DNA of 64,000 bases. It comes from Lysobacter sp. M2-1. GTDB taxonomy: Bacteria > Pseudomonadota > Gammaproteobacteria > Xanthomonadales > Xanthomonadaceae. Shown piece after piece: positions 1 to 8,646 of this stretch; the stretch's first letter is position 1; each line of letters starts with the position of its first letter. A program made the position numbers and the translations under genes. The notes beneath the pieces were generated by a model, which did not search any database, was not told the origin of the DNA, and was given only the letters and a program-made list of their open reading frames with translations. Location: assembly GCF_022662495.1 (NCBI RefSeq), contig NZ_JAKPBU010000001.1, forward strand, positions 1,736,001 through 1,800,000, written 5' to 3'.

Positions 1-518
1 TCGCGCGCCAGGTCGTGCAGGGTGCGCACGATGCGGTCGGTGACGTCGAGGAAGGCCAGGCGCCCGGCCTTGCGGCTGGTGTCGAGCAGGCGGCGCGAGA
101 GCTGGGTGCCGATCGCATAGAGCAGCTTGGGCGCGTCCGCGGCCAGCGGGCCGTCGAAGAGCTGGTACACGCGCTCGTAGCTGATCTCGGCCAGCTCGCA
201 GGGCACGCGGGTGCGCAGGATCACCTCGCGCGCCTCGGATTCGATGAACAGGCCCATCTCACCCACGAACTGGCCGCCGCCGAAATAGCCCAGGATCAGT
301 TCGCGATCGTTGTCCTCTTCGGTGAGGATCGCGACTGAGCCGCTGATCACGTAATAGAGCGTGCCGGCCGGATCGCCCGGACGGAACACATCGGTACGGC
401 CCGGATAGCGCCGGCGATGGCACTGTGCGAGGAAACGCTCGATCGTGGCTGCATCGGGTGCCAGCGGGCTCGTGGGGCGCCTGCTGCCGATCAGGAGGTT
501 CAGGGGGGATGGATTCAT
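1..518 (-). CDS. clp: CRP-family global regulator Clp, 3' part outside the window
   Basis: This is the first 172 codons of a Crp/Fnr-family transcription factor, read from ATG 516-518 and running off the left edge. The visible protein holds the N-terminal cyclic-nucleotide-binding barrel (segments such as [18 protein letters not shown] and [14 protein letters not shown]) and the start of the long dimerisation helix ([19 protein letters not shown]); the helix-turn-helix lies outside. It reads as the Xanthomonas Clp protein, which is known in that genus to bind c-di-GMP and control virulence, exopolysaccharide and extracellular enzymes. It is divergent from speD, the usual neighbour in xanthomonads. 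The first 20 residues differ from those I recall for Xanthomonas Clp, which suits another genus of the family. Confidence 0.93.
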   Translation of the reverse strand, partial: MNPSPLNLLIGSRRPTSPLAPDAATIERFLAQCHRRRYPGRTDVFRPGDPAGTLYYVISGSVAILTEEDNDRELILGYFGGGQFVGEMGLFIESEAREVILRTRVPCELAEISYERVYQLFDGPLAADAPKLLYAIGTQLSRRLLDTSRKAGRLAFLDVTDRIVRTLHDLAR

Positions 519-612
519 ATCGGCGCGGAACGGAGCAAGTCGCAAGAGTAGGCGGTTGCGCCGGTCACGGCAATCGATACACGCCGGTCCGGTCCTGTCT
601 GCGCGTTCGCCC

Positions 613-618
613 TATAAT
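613..618 (+). promoter_or_regulatory. -10 box of the speD promoter
   Basis: A perfect TATAAT lies 34 bases upstream of the GTG chosen for speD in the divergent clp-speD spacer. No convincing -35 hexamer is present 16-18 bases upstream, so activator help or an extended contact is possible. This is a sequence match only. Confidence 0.5.
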
Positions 619-651
619 CCCGCCCCTCGCCGTACCCCGGGATTTGCCGCT

Positions 652-1443
652 GTGGTCAAACCGCTGCCGCGCCTGAAGCTGCAGGGCTTCAACAACCTCA
701 CCAAGTCGCTGTCGTTCAACATCTACGACGTGTGCTACGCGGCCTCCGAGGACGAGCGCCGGCGCTACATCGAGTACATCGACGAGGAATACAACGCCGA
801 CCGCCTGACCCAGATCCTCACCGACGTTGCGGAGATCATCGGCGCCAACATCCTCAACATCGCCCGCCAGGACTACGACCCGCAGGGCGCCTCGGTGACG
901 ATCCTGATCTCCGAACAACCGGTCATCGACAAGGCCGATGCCAAGGGGGTGATTTCCGACGCCGTGGTGGCGCACCTGGACAAGTCGCACATCACCGTGC
1001 ACACCTACCCGGAAACCCATCCGGACAACGGCATCGCCACCTTCCGCGCCGATATCGACGTGTCCACCTGCGGCGTGATCTCGCCGCTGAAGGCCCTGAA
1101 CTACCTGATCGAGAGCCTCGAGTCGGACATCGTGGTGATGGACTACCGCGTGCGCGGCTTCACCCGGGACATCAAGGGCCGCAAGCACTACATCGACCAC
1201 AAGATCAATTCGATCCAGGACTACCTGGCCAAGAACATCAAGTCGCGCTACGAAATGCTCGACGTCAACGTCTACCAGGAAAACCTGTTCCACACCAAGA
1301 TGCACCTGAAGGACTTCGACCTGGACAACTACCTGTTCGAAGAGAAGGCCAAGAACCTGTCCTTCAAGGAGCGGATGAAGATCGAGGCGCGGCTGCGGCG
1401 CGAGATCGAAGAGCTGTACCAGGGGCGCAACCTGGTCGAATAG
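652..1443 (+). CDS. speD: S-adenosylmethionine decarboxylase proenzyme
   Basis: The 263-residue product decarboxylates S-adenosylmethionine to give the aminopropyl donor for spermidine. It is the long bacterial class (E. coli type), made as a proenzyme that cleaves itself to form a pyruvoyl group. The cleavage site is visible as LDKSHITVH, with Lys111/Ser112 at the same positions as in E. coli. The frame is open further upstream, but family proteins begin close to VKPLPRL, and a GTG at 652 gives exactly that start downstream of a TATAAT box, so GTG 652 is preferred. It is divergent from clp and followed by a hairpin at 1461-1483. Confidence 0.95.
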   Translation: MVKPLPRLKLQGFNNLTKSLSFNIYDVCYAASEDERRRYIEYIDEEYNADRLTQILTDVAEIIGANILNIARQDYDPQGASVTILISEQPVIDKADAKGVISDAVVAHLDKSHITVHTYPETHPDNGIATFRADIDVSTCGVISPLKALNYLIESLESDIVVMDYRVRGFTRDIKGRKHYIDHKINSIQDYLAKNIKSRYEMLDVNVYQENLFHTKMHLKDFDLDNYLFEEKAKNLSFKERMKIEARLRREIEELYQGRNLVE

Positions 1444-1460
1444 GCCTGCTCGAATAGGCA

Positions 1461-1483
1461 TTTCCCGGGCTCGCGCCCGGAAA
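1461..1483 (+). terminator. hairpin after speD
   Basis: TTTCC(C)GGGC pairs with GCCCGGAAA, giving a nine-base-pair stem with one bulged C, 18 bases after the speD stop. No clear T tract follows, so termination is likely but may be weak. Confidence 0.45.
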
Positions 1484-1487
1484 ACCC

Positions 1488-1576
1488 CAAAGTTTGCTGC
1501 GCAAACTTCGGGCCCCGCCGCGCGCTGCCACACCCCCATTCGCGCCAGCGGCGCGAATCGCCCCCTGACTCAGGGG
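1488..1576. repeat. intergenic dispersed repeat, copy A
   Basis: This block between speD and coq7 starts with a small palindrome (AGTTTGC-TGC-GCAAACT, 1491-1507). CGGGCCCC, a second palindrome (ATTCGCGCC-AGC-GGCGCGAAT), and CGCCCCCTGACTCAGGGG follow. The same order of elements occurs at about 8956-9036 (copy B). It is therefore a small structured repeat of the REP/MITE-like kind rather than random spacer. Whether it moves, ends transcripts or binds a protein cannot be told from two copies. Confidence 0.6.
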
Positions 1577-1616
1577 ACTGGTGTCGGGACGACGGATGGG
1601 ATGCGCGGGTACCACA

Positions 1617-2267
1617 TCAGATCCGGTACGCGACCGTCTTCATTAGCTTCGAGGCCGCCGCCATCAGCGAGGGCACCGGTTGCGGCAGGACCCGGGCGCC
1701 GGCTTGCTCGGCGTTGTCGGCGTGGCGGGCCTCGTCGGCCTTCATCTGTTGCAGGATCGCGCGGCTGCGCAGGTCGGCTTCGGGCAGGGTCTGCAGGTGC
1801 TCGGCCAGGTGTGCCTCGACCTGGCGCTCGGTCTCGACCACGAAACCCAGGTTCCAGCCGTCGCCGCGCAGGCCGGCGAGCACGCCGATGGCGTAGCTGC
1901 CTGCATACCAGACCGGATTGAGCAGGCTGGGCCGGCTGCCGAGCTCGTCCAGACGCTCTGCGCACCAGGCCAGGTGGTCGGTTTCCTCGGCGGCGGCGGC
2001 GAGCAGATCGGCCTGGGTGGCCTCGTCGCGGGCCACGGCCGCCTGGCCGCTGTACAGGGCCTGGGCGCAGATCTCGCCGACATGGTTGATGCGCATCAGG
2101 CCGGCGGCGTGGCGACGTTCGTCCGCGTCCAGGATGATCTCGGCATCGTCCCCGGCCGGGTTGGGGCGTTGGGCGGCGGGGCGTCCGAGTACGCTGTCCA
2201 GGCCCCGTTGGGCCTCGATCAGGACACGGTCGGCCAGGGTCAGGTGGCGTGCGGTCATGGCGGTCAT
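1617..2267 (-). CDS. coq7: 2-polyprenyl-3-methyl-6-methoxy-1,4-benzoquinone monooxygenase (Coq7)
   Basis: The 216-residue protein is a membrane-associated ferritin-like di-iron hydroxylase that carries out the last ring hydroxylation in ubiquinone synthesis. All iron ligands expected in the family are visible: E65 (NHVGEI), E95 and H98 (EETDH), E147 (ETERQ), E179 and H182 (DEARH). Two in-frame ATG codons lie three codons apart (2265-2267 and 2256-2258); the first gives the usual family length. The gene is convergent with speD and divergent from rplM. The frame stays open far upstream through rplM and rpsI, but that part is antisense to ribosomal genes and is not coding. Confidence 0.95.
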   Translation of the reverse strand: MTAMTARHLTLADRVLIEAQRGLDSVLGRPAAQRPNPAGDDAEIILDADERRHAAGLMRINHVGEICAQALYSGQAAVARDEATQADLLAAAAEETDHLAWCAERLDELGSRPSLLNPVWYAGSYAIGVLAGLRGDGWNLGFVVETERQVEAHLAEHLQTLPEADLRSRAILQQMKADEARHADNAEQAGARVLPQPVPSLMAAASKLMKTVAYRI

Positions 2268-2310
2268 TGTGCGGCAAGCGCCGCCCGGCGCGCCCGCGGC
2301 GCCCGCTGGC

Positions 2311-2339
2311 TTGCGGCGAAACGCCCATGGAGCTATGAT
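2311..2339 (+). promoter_or_regulatory. sigma-70 promoter of rplM-rpsI
   Basis: TTGCGG (2311-2316) and TATGAT (2334-2339) are separated by exactly 17 bases in the coq7-rplM spacer. Transcription would start near 2346, leaving a leader of about 108 bases before rplM. In E. coli the rplM leader is a site of autoregulation by L13; whether this leader does the same is not visible. Confidence 0.65.
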
Positions 2340-2453
2340 TCCGCTTCTTTGTCGCCCGGTCCCAGGCCGGACGCCAGACAACGCGAGGCGAAGTTCCCAC
2401 GGGCAATCCGGCGGAACCAACCCGACCACGTAACCCGCCATCAGAGTCCAGTG

Positions 2454-2882
2454 ATGAAGACCTTTTCTGCAAGGAACGAGACCGTCCAGCGCGACTGGTA
2501 TCTCGTCGATGCTTCCGGCAAGACCCTCGGCCGCCTCGCCGTCGAACTCGCCCGCCGCCTGCGCGGCAAGCACAAGCCCGTCTACACCCCGCACGTCGAT
2601 ACCGGCGACTACCTGGTGGTGGTCAATGCCGAGAAGATCGTCGTCACCGGCAACAAGCTGGCCGACAAGCAGTACCACCGCTTCACCGGCTACGTCGGCA
2701 ACCTCAAGACCGAGACCCTGGCCCAGGCGCTGGAGCGCCATCCCGAGCGCGTCATCGAGATCGCGGTCAAGGGCATGCTGCCGAAGAATCCGCTCGGCCG
2801 CGCCATGTACCGCAAGCTCAAGGTCTACAAGGGTGCCGAGCACCCGCACGCCGCCCAGCAGCCGCAAATCCTGGAACTCTAA
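2454..2882 (+). CDS. rplM: 50S ribosomal protein L13
   Basis: The 142-residue product has the standard L13 length and sequence (starts [20 protein letters not shown], with [21 protein letters not shown] near the C terminus). L13 binds early during 50S assembly. The gene sits downstream of a well-formed promoter and three bases before rpsI, the universal rplM-rpsI operon. Confidence 0.98.
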   Translation: MKTFSARNETVQRDWYLVDASGKTLGRLAVELARRLRGKHKPVYTPHVDTGDYLVVVNAEKIVVTGNKLADKQYHRFTGYVGNLKTETLAQALERHPERVIEIAVKGMLPKNPLGRAMYRKLKVYKGAEHPHAAQQPQILEL

Positions 2883-2885
2883 GTC

Positions 2886-3278
2886 ATGGCAATCAACCAG
2901 AATTACGGCACCGGCCGTCGCAAGTCCTCCACCGCCCGCGTGTTCCTGCGCAAGGGCGAGGGCAAGATCACCATCAACGATCGTCCGATCGAGGAGTTCT
3001 TCGGCCGCGAGACCGCACGCATGATCGTGCGCCAGCCGCTCGAACTGACCAAGAACACCGACAAGTTCGACGTGGTCGTCACCGCATCGGGCGGCGGCAC
3101 CACCGGCCAGGCCGGCGCGATCCGCCTGGGCATCGCCCGCGCGCTGGTCGAGTACGACGAAACGCTGAAGTCGGAACTGCGCAAGGCCGGCTTCATGACC
3201 CGCGACGCGCGCGAAGTGGAGCGCAAGAAGGTCGGCCTGCACAAGGCACGCCGCGCCACCCAGTTCTCGAAGCGTTAA
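2886..3278 (+). CDS. rpsI: 30S ribosomal protein S9
   Basis: The 130-residue protein is full length and ends in the conserved basic tail QFSKR, which in the ribosome reaches the P-site tRNA. The segment [20 protein letters not shown] is typical of S9. It is the second gene of the rplM operon. Confidence 0.98.
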   Translation: MAINQNYGTGRRKSSTARVFLRKGEGKITINDRPIEEFFGRETARMIVRQPLELTKNTDKFDVVVTASGGGTTGQAGAIRLGIARALVEYDETLKSELRKAGFMTRDAREVERKKVGLHKARRATQFSKR

Positions 3279-3287
3279 GTGGGATCG

Positions 3288-3311
3288 ACGCCGCCGCGCC
3301 TGCGGCGGCGT
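3288..3311 (+). terminator. GC-rich hairpin after rpsI
   Basis: ACGCCGCCGC and GCGGCGGCGT form a perfect ten-base-pair stem around a four-base loop, nine bases after the rpsI stop. Only two T residues follow, then TACAAT at 3312-3317, which is well placed as a -10 box for the tRNA that starts at 3327. The hairpin may end the rplM operon while the same bases lead into the tRNA promoter. Confidence 0.5.
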
Positions 3312-3326
3312 TACAATCGCCTTCAT

Positions 3327-3401
3327 AGCCCCGTCGCCAAGCGGTAAGGCACCTGACTCTGACTCAGGCATTCGGTGGTTCGAATCCATCCGGGGCTGCC
3401 A
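3327..3401 (+). tRNA. tRNA-Gln (anticodon CTG)
   Basis: A complete 75-base cloverleaf is visible. The acceptor strands AGCCCCG and CGGGGCT pair over seven bases, the anticodon stem is CCTGA/TCAGG with loop CTCTGAC (anticodon CTG, reading CAG), and the T arm has TTCGAAT. Discriminator G and an encoded CCA end follow. The D arm GCCAAGCGGTAAGGC is the same as in E. coli tRNA-Gln as I recall it. Confidence 0.97.
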
Positions 3402-3427
3402 GATTCCTCGCAAGTCCACGCACCACG

Positions 3428-3454
3428 AAAGCCCGCCATCGGCGGGCTTTTCGT
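3428..3454 (+). terminator. intrinsic terminator after tRNA-Gln
   Basis: AAAGCCCGCC-ATC-GGCGGGCTTT forms a strong stem with a three-base loop and is followed by a broken T run (TTTTCGTTTT), the classic shape of an intrinsic terminator. Confidence 0.9.
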
Positions 3455-3489
3455 TTTCCATTGCCGAAACGTCCGGCCGCGATGCGAAA

Positions 3490-4254
3490 ATGCCGCATTC
3501 CCCTGCCGCCGCCGCCATGGTCGCCAGTTTCCAAGCCCCCTATACCGCGTCTGGTGCGCTCGACGCCGACCTGGAAAGCCGCGGCTATGCCGTCGTGGCG
3601 CCGGCGGACGTCATGGCCCTATCCGGCGATGCGCAGTCTGCGCTCGATGCATTGAAGCCGAGCTGGGACGATCTGCGGCCGGACACCTATCTCAAGGATG
3701 GCGGCCGCTACCGCAAGCGGCGGCATTCCTGCTTCGTCCTCCAGGACGGGGCGCTGGCCCAGGCGCCGCACCGCGCGCACTGGCAGTCGCTGGACTACAA
3801 CGCGCTGCACGGTGGCATGCGTCGCTGGTTCGAGCCGGTCGACCCGGCGGTCGTCGCGCAGTCTGCATGGACGCACCTGCTGGCGTCCATCGGTACGATC
3901 TGTTCGCGCCGCATGCCGGTCGCGCGCTGGTACATCGAGGCCCACCAGTTCCGCATCGACACCAGTGATGGCATCGGCCGGCCGACGCCGGAAGGCGCGC
4001 ATCGCGACGGGGTCGACTTCGTCGCGGTCGTGCTGGTGGACCGTCAGGGGATCAAGGGTGGCGAAACCCGCGTGTTCGAGGCACAGGGCCCCGCCGGCCA
4101 GCGCTTCACCCTTTTCGAACCGTGGTCGATGTTGCTGCTCGACGATGTGCGCATGATCCATGAGACCACCCCGATCCAGCCGCTGTCCGGCTATGGCCAT
4201 CGCGACACGCTGGTGCTGACCTATCGCGCCGCAGGCTTCCAGGGCGACGACTGA
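3490..4254 (+). CDS. 2OG-Fe(II) dioxygenase family protein
   Basis: The 254-residue protein looks like the 2OG-Fe dioxygenase family that includes bacterial free amino-acid hydroxylases (L-isoleucine dioxygenase type). The iron triad can be seen as H171 and D173 (HRDGVDF) and H224 (RMIHETTP), with a likely 2-oxoglutarate-binding arginine in [10 protein letters not shown]. Its substrate cannot be inferred. An alternative in-frame ATG lies ten codons in (MVASFQAP). It stands alone between the tRNA terminator and the hydrolase gene at 4311. Confidence 0.75.
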   Translation: MPHSPAAAAMVASFQAPYTASGALDADLESRGYAVVAPADVMALSGDAQSALDALKPSWDDLRPDTYLKDGGRYRKRRHSCFVLQDGALAQAPHRAHWQSLDYNALHGGMRRWFEPVDPAVVAQSAWTHLLASIGTICSRRMPVARWYIEAHQFRIDTSDGIGRPTPEGAHRDGVDFVAVVLVDRQGIKGGETRVFEAQGPAGQRFTLFEPWSMLLLDDVRMIHETTPIQPLSGYGHRDTLVLTYRAAGFQGDD

Positions 4255-4310
4255 CACGCCCCTTTACCGGCGCCAGCTACAATCCGGATCCATTTTTCGC
4301 GAGTGGCCGC

Positions 4311-5300
4311 ATGAAACTTGGCTCACTGAAGGAAGGCGGCCGCGACGGCACGCTGATCGTGGTCTCCCGCGACCTGCAGCGTGCGGTGCGGGCAACCGGC
4401 ATTGCGCAGACCCTGCAGCGGGCGCTCGAGGACTGGTCGAACGCGGCGCTGCGCCTCAACGCGCTGTCCGACGCACTGAACCAGGGCAGCGCCGACGGCG
4501 TATTCGATGTCGATTTCGCCCAGCTGGCCGCGCCGCTGCCGCGTGCATACGAATTCGTCGATGGCAGCGCCTACCTGCCGCACGTCGAGCGCGTGCGCCG
4601 GGCCCGTGGCGCCGAGGTGCCGGAAAGCTTCTACACCGATCCGCTGATGTACCAGGCGACCAGCGCCGGCTTCTACGGGCCGCGCGATCCGGTCAGGGTC
4701 GTGAGCGAAGAGTACGGGATCGACCTGGAAGCCGAGCTGGTGGTGGTCACCGACGACGTGCCGATGGCGGTGACGCCGCAACAGGCGGCCGCGCACATCC
4801 AGCTCATCGGCCTGGTCAACGATGTCTCGTTGCGCAACCTGATCCCCGGCGAACTGGCGAAGGGGTTCGGCTTTCTGCAGTCCAAGCCGCGCTCGGCGCT
4901 GAGCCCGGTGTTCGTCACGCCGGACGAACTCGGCGAAGCCTGGCGCGGCAACAAGGTGCACCTGCCGCTGCTCACTCACATCAACGGCGAATGGTTCGGT
5001 GCGCCCGAGGCGGGCGAGGACATGCAGTTCGATTTCGCCCAGCTGGTCGCGCATGCGGCGAAGACGCGGCCGCTGTCGGCCGGCACCATCGTCGGGTCGG
5101 GCACGATCGCCAATCAGGACACCACCCGGGGCGCTTCCTGCTTCGCAGAGAAGCGCACGGTCGAAACCCTGGAAACCGGCAAGCCGGTGACCCCCTTCAT
5201 GCGTTTCGGCGACACCGTGCGTATCGAGATGCTCGACCGGGCGGGCGCCAGCCTGTTCGGCGCGATCGAACAGCGCATCGAGCGCCAGCCTGCGCCATGA
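4311..5300 (+). CDS. fumarylacetoacetate hydrolase family protein
   Basis: The 329-residue enzyme belongs to the fumarylacetoacetase superfamily. Visible family signatures are the acidic metal-binding segment (GIDLEAELVVVTDD), the segment GLVNDVSLRNLIPGELAKGF, and the C-terminal GTIANQDTTRGASCFAEKR and PFMRFGDTVRIEML. True fumarylacetoacetase splits fumarylacetoacetate to fumarate and acetoacetate in tyrosine breakdown. The maleylacetoacetate isomerase gene directly downstream supports that role, but related hydrolases act on other 3-keto acids, so the exact substrate is inferred. Confidence 0.88.
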   Translation: MKLGSLKEGGRDGTLIVVSRDLQRAVRATGIAQTLQRALEDWSNAALRLNALSDALNQGSADGVFDVDFAQLAAPLPRAYEFVDGSAYLPHVERVRRARGAEVPESFYTDPLMYQATSAGFYGPRDPVRVVSEEYGIDLEAELVVVTDDVPMAVTPQQAAAHIQLIGLVNDVSLRNLIPGELAKGFGFLQSKPRSALSPVFVTPDELGEAWRGNKVHLPLLTHINGEWFGAPEAGEDMQFDFAQLVAHAAKTRPLSAGTIVGSGTIANQDTTRGASCFAEKRTVETLETGKPVTPFMRFGDTVRIEMLDRAGASLFGAIEQRIERQPAP

Positions 5301-5393
5301 CCGGCGCGCGTCGCGGTGCGACCGGCGGCGCCCACGGGCCCGGGAAGGCAGGCTAACGTGTGGGACAACTCGGAACCGCAGGGGAACGGTGCC

Positions 5394-6062
5394 GTGGTCG
5401 ACAAGCTGGTCCTGTATTCGTACTGGCGTTCGAGCGCCGCCTACCGCGTGCGCATCGGGCTAAACCTCAAGCGCCTGCGCTACGAGACGGTGCCGGTGCA
5501 CCTGCTGCGCGATGGCGGCGAGCAGCATTCAGAGGCCTACCGTGAGGCCAACCCGCAGCAGCTGGTGCCGGTGCTGCAGCACGGGCATCGCATGCTGCGG
5601 CAGTCGCTCGCGATCCTGGACTACCTGGACGAGGTTTGGCCCGAGCCGGTGTTGCTCCCCGCAACCGCACGAGGCCGCCAGCGGGTGCGGGCGCTGGCGC
5701 AACTGGTGGCCTGCGACATCCATCCGCTCAACAACCTGCGGGTGTTGCAGTACTTCGAACGCGAATGGAATGTCCCCCAGACCGAGCGCGACGCCTGGGT
5801 GCGGCATTGGATGGAGCAAGGCTTCCACGCGTTCGAGCAGCTGCTCGCCGACAACCCGGCGACCAGCGCGTTCTGCGAGGGACACGCGCCTACCGTCGCC
5901 GATTGCTGCCTGATCCCGCAGCTGTACAACGCGCGCCGCTACGGCATGGACCTGGCGGCGTTTCCGACATTGCTTCGGATCGAAGCCGCCTGTCTCGCGC
6001 TGCCCGCCTTCGACGACGCCCGGCCGGAGCGGCAGCCGGATGCCCCCGAACATCAGGGCTGA
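5394..6062 (+). CDS. maiA: maleylacetoacetate isomerase
   Basis: The 222-residue protein is a zeta-class glutathione S-transferase. The N-terminal LYSYWRSSAAYRVRIGLNLK holds the active-site SSxxxRVRI motif, followed by the thioredoxin-fold NPQQLVPVL and the helical C-terminal domain. It isomerises maleylacetoacetate to fumarylacetoacetate, the substrate of the enzyme encoded just upstream. GTG 5394 places the family start (usually MKLYSYW) close to the initiator and has AGGGGAACG upstream; another in-frame GTG at 5358 would add 12 residues. The gene is convergent with pilU. Confidence 0.9.
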   Translation: MVDKLVLYSYWRSSAAYRVRIGLNLKRLRYETVPVHLLRDGGEQHSEAYREANPQQLVPVLQHGHRMLRQSLAILDYLDEVWPEPVLLPATARGRQRVRALAQLVACDIHPLNNLRVLQYFEREWNVPQTERDAWVRHWMEQGFHAFEQLLADNPATSAFCEGHAPTVADCCLIPQLYNARRYGMDLAAFPTLLRIEAACLALPAFDDARPERQPDAPEHQG

Positions 6063-6104
6063 GCGGCGAAATACCGGCGTGCGGGCGGTGCACGCACCGC
6101 GGCC

Positions 6105-7220
6105 TCAACCCTTGGAACTGGTGTCGAACACCTCGGCGTAGGGGTCGTGTTCGCCGCTGGCGCCCTCGGAAAAGCGGAACTTCAGCGCCAGGCCGTCGCG
6201 CGAGTCGGCTGCCTGCAGGGCTTCCTCGCGCCCGATCCGGCCCTCCTTGTATAAGCGGAACAGGCACTGGTCGAAGCTCTCCATGCCTTCCTCGAGCGAC
6301 TGTTCCATCGCCTGTTTCATCTCGTGCACCTGGCCGCGGCGCAGCAGGTCGCGAATCACCGGCGTGTTGATCAGCACCTCGGTCGCCGGCATGCGGCGGC
6401 CGTCGACCCCGACCACCAGGCGCTGCGAGACGACCGCCTTCAGGTTCAGCGCCAGATTCATGAGCACGTTCTTGTGCGCGCTCTCGGGGAAGAAGTTGAG
6501 GATGCGCTCGATGGTCTGGTCGGCGTTGTTGGAGTGCAGCGTCGCCAGGCAGATGTGACCGGTCTCGGCGAAGGCGATCGCCGCTTCCATGGTGGTCGCG
6601 TCCAGGATTTCGCCGATCAGGATCACATCCGGCGCTTCGCGCATCGCGTTCTTGAGTGCGTTGTGGAAGGCGTGCGTGTCCAGGCCGACTTCGCGCTGGT
6701 TCACGATCGATTTCTTGTGCTTGTGCAGGTACTCGATCGGATCCTCGATGGTGAGGATATGGCCCGACGTGAGGTTGTTGCGGAAGTCGATCATCGAGGC
6801 CAGCGTGGTGGACTTGCCCGAACCGGTCGAGCCCACGATCAGCACCAGCCCGCGCGGGGACATGATGATTTCCTTGAGCACCTGCGGCAGCTGCAGCTCC
6901 TCGATGCTCGGGATCACGCTGCGGATCGCGCGGATCACGACGCCGATTTCACCGCGCTGCTTGAACACGTTGACGCGGAAGCGGCCGGATTCCTGGGTTG
7001 AGTGGGCAAGATTCATCTCCAGGTCGCGTTCGAACTGCGCAGCCTGGGTTTCGTTCATCAGCGAATAGGCGATCTTCTTCGTCATCCCTGCCGGCAGGGG
7101 GGTCTCACCCATCGGGTAGAGCTTGCCCTCGACCTTGATGTAGACCGGCGCGCCGGTGGTCAGGAACATGTCCGACGCGTTCTTCTCGTTCATCAGCTTG
7201 AGGAAGTAGCCGATTTCCAT
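6105..7220 (-). CDS. pilU: type IV pilus retraction ATPase PilU
   Basis: The 371-residue protein is a hexameric PilT/PilU-family secretion ATPase that works with PilT in pilus retraction at the inner membrane. Walker A is GSTGSGKST (130-138), the Asp box is ILTIEDPIEY, Walker B is DVILIGEI, and the His box is AETGHICLATLHSNNA. The length and the C-terminal extension after the ATPase core favour PilU over PilT. In many xanthomonads pilT lies beside pilU; no pilT is seen here, and the next gene is divergent. Confidence 0.93.
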   Translation of the reverse strand: MEIGYFLKLMNEKNASDMFLTTGAPVYIKVEGKLYPMGETPLPAGMTKKIAYSLMNETQAAQFERDLEMNLAHSTQESGRFRVNVFKQRGEIGVVIRAIRSVIPSIEELQLPQVLKEIIMSPRGLVLIVGSTGSGKSTTLASMIDFRNNLTSGHILTIEDPIEYLHKHKKSIVNQREVGLDTHAFHNALKNAMREAPDVILIGEILDATTMEAAIAFAETGHICLATLHSNNADQTIERILNFFPESAHKNVLMNLALNLKAVVSQRLVVGVDGRRMPATEVLINTPVIRDLLRRGQVHEMKQAMEQSLEEGMESFDQCLFRLYKEGRIGREEALQAADSRDGLALKFRFSEGASGEHDPYAEVFDTSSKG

Positions 7221-7311
7221 GCATCGATTCCCGTATGTCTGCCGTTATCGTTGCGTATAACGTGCCGGCTGATGAAAATGGCCGCGTCCCCTGGATACGC
7301 CGCCGCCCCTT

Positions 7312-8256
7312 ATGAATCGAAGCTTCGCACAAATCCGCTGGCTGCTGAGCACGGGCGTCTTGGTTCTGGGGCTGGCCGGGTGTGCCAGCCTGCCGCCGCC
7401 GACGGGTGAACTGTCGGCCGCGCAGCAGGCGCTCAACCGCGCCGAGGGGGCGGATGCGAGCCAGCACGCGCCCGATACCCTGAACCAGGCGAGCTCGGCC
7501 CTGGCCCGCGCGCAGGCCGCCATGTCGGCCGGCAACGAAGAAGACGCGCGCACGCTGGCGCTCGCCGCGGCGGCCGACGGCGACCTTGCCTATGCCGAAA
7601 GTCGCGCGCTGGCGACCGAGCAGGAATACCGCCAGCGCCGCCAGGAAGTCGCCGGGCTGCGCCAGCGGCTCCAGGTCGACGATGGGCAACTGCCACCGGC
7701 GCTGCCCGACATCGGCCCGGGTAATACCGCGGTCGGCGGCGAGGCACTGCGCCTGCAGCAACTCGACGCCGACGCCAGCCTCAATGGTTACGCCGCCTAC
7801 GAGCGCCTGCAGGCGCGACAGGCGATGGCTGCGCTGCTGGAGGCGAGCCGGCGCGAGCGCCCGGACGCGCAGTACCTGGCCAGTCGCCGGGTGGCGATCG
7901 CGGAATTGGCCGCGCGCACCGAGGCGATGCGGCGTGAGCTCGACCGCCTGGAGCGCGACCGCAGCGATCTGCTGGTCGAAGCCAGTCGCCAGGAGGCCGA
8001 GCGCGCCCGCCAGGAGGCCGAGCGCCTGCGGGTGGAGGCCCAGATCCAGGCCGAGGAGGCCCAGCGCCTGCGTGCCGAGGCCGCGGCTGCCGCGCTCGCC
8101 CGCCAGGAGGCCGAGGACCTGGTCATCGACGTGGGCGGTGCGGAGGCCGAGCGGCTCAAGGCGGCGCGCGCAAGGGAAGCCGAGCTGGCTCGCCAGGAGG
8201 CCGAATTGCTGTCCGAAGGGCAGGACGACGAGGCTGCCGACGACCCTCGCCGGTAA
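7312..8256 (+). CDS. DUF4398-type coiled-coil lipoprotein
   Basis: The 314-residue protein starts with a lipoprotein signal ending in the lipobox LAGC (Cys near residue 24). A DUF4398-like helical domain follows (PTGELSAAQQALNRAEGA and DTLNQASSALARAQAAM). A long, strongly charged coiled coil then covers roughly residues 200-300, rich in the repeat RQEAERLR. Related lipoproteins often carry or sit next to an OmpA-type peptidoglycan-binding domain; none is present here. It is probably outer-membrane anchored with the coiled coil in the periplasm; the function is unknown. Confidence 0.75.
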   Translation: MNRSFAQIRWLLSTGVLVLGLAGCASLPPPTGELSAAQQALNRAEGADASQHAPDTLNQASSALARAQAAMSAGNEEDARTLALAAAADGDLAYAESRALATEQEYRQRRQEVAGLRQRLQVDDGQLPPALPDIGPGNTAVGGEALRLQQLDADASLNGYAAYERLQARQAMAALLEASRRERPDAQYLASRRVAIAELAARTEAMRRELDRLERDRSDLLVEASRQEAERARQEAERLRVEAQIQAEEAQRLRAEAAAAALARQEAEDLVIDVGGAEAERLKAARAREAELARQEAELLSEGQDDEAADDPRR

Positions 8257-8385
8257 ACTGAATGCGGCTCCGGTCGCGTGACGAGTTTTCACCGCTAAAT
8301 CAATAACTTGCGAAACAGTCTGCGCAGTCCGTGCGCCGCGTCGTGGCCCGAATGCGACGCAAATCATGGACTTGCACGGCGTGCC

Positions 8386-8414
8386 TTGCGACGTCCACGG
8401 AGCAGGAGTAGGGT
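8386..8414 (+). promoter_or_regulatory. possible promoter of a structured RNA
   Basis: TTGCGA (8386-8391) and TAGGGT (8409-8414) are 17 bases apart, predicting a start near 8421, exactly where the first stable hairpin begins. The -10 hexamer is weak, so this is a suggestion. Confidence 0.35.
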
Positions 8415-8420
8415 CGAATA

Positions 8421-8627
8421 CCCAAGCGGCTGCGGTTTCCATCCGCCGCTTGGCCAGCGAGCCAGGCCCCAGATGACCCGATCCCCAGATCCACAGGAAC
8501 TCGCCGCCGCAAGCACGTCTTGCGGAGGCGGCCTCCGGGGTCGCATCCGCACCGCTCGCAGCATCTCCCCCGCTCCAGTGCTCACCCGCAACGCCCCGTG
8601 CCCTCGCAGGCCGGGGCGTTTGCATTT
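8421..8627 (+). ncRNA. candidate structured small RNA or leader upstream of the DUF465 gene
   Basis: The 390-base gap between the lipoprotein and the DUF465 gene has no plausible gene but contains ordered RNA-like structure. CCAAGCGGC (8422-8430) pairs perfectly with GCCGCTTGG (8445-8453). A single-stranded-looking stretch with several C runs (8464-8490) follows. Then comes a long hairpin, GCCGCCGCAAG-CACGT-CTTGC(GGA)GGCGGC (8503-8532). Last is a terminator-like hairpin, AACGCCCC/GGGGCGTT (8590-8597 and 8613-8620), with TGCATTT behind it. This is the layout of a trans-acting sRNA of about 205 bases. A 5' leader of the downstream gene is the alternative. It does not match 6S, SRP, RNase P or tmRNA by eye. 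Confidence 0.4.
8590..8627 (+). terminator. terminator-like hairpin before the DUF465 gene
   Basis: AACGCCCC and GGGGCGTT form a perfect eight-base-pair stem around a 15-base loop, followed by TGCATTT. It ends only 20 bases before the DUF465 start codon and could end a small RNA or attenuate read-through into that gene. Confidence 0.5.
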
Positions 8628-8646
8628 GACCTAGAAGGAGGCACCC

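Noticed and set aside
445-651. Upstream extension of speD by 69 codons
   Set aside because: It would run through the promoter and overlap clp. The family start and a TATAAT box support GTG 652.
1617-3518. A 633-codon open frame on the minus strand across coq7, rplM and rpsI
   Set aside because: Only the last 216 codons match Coq7. The rest is antisense to the ribosomal protein genes and is open because of high GC.
8421-8627. 6S RNA, SRP RNA or RNase P RNA in the structured gap
   Set aside because: None of the conserved segments of those RNAs is visible, and the gene neighbours are wrong for 6S RNA.
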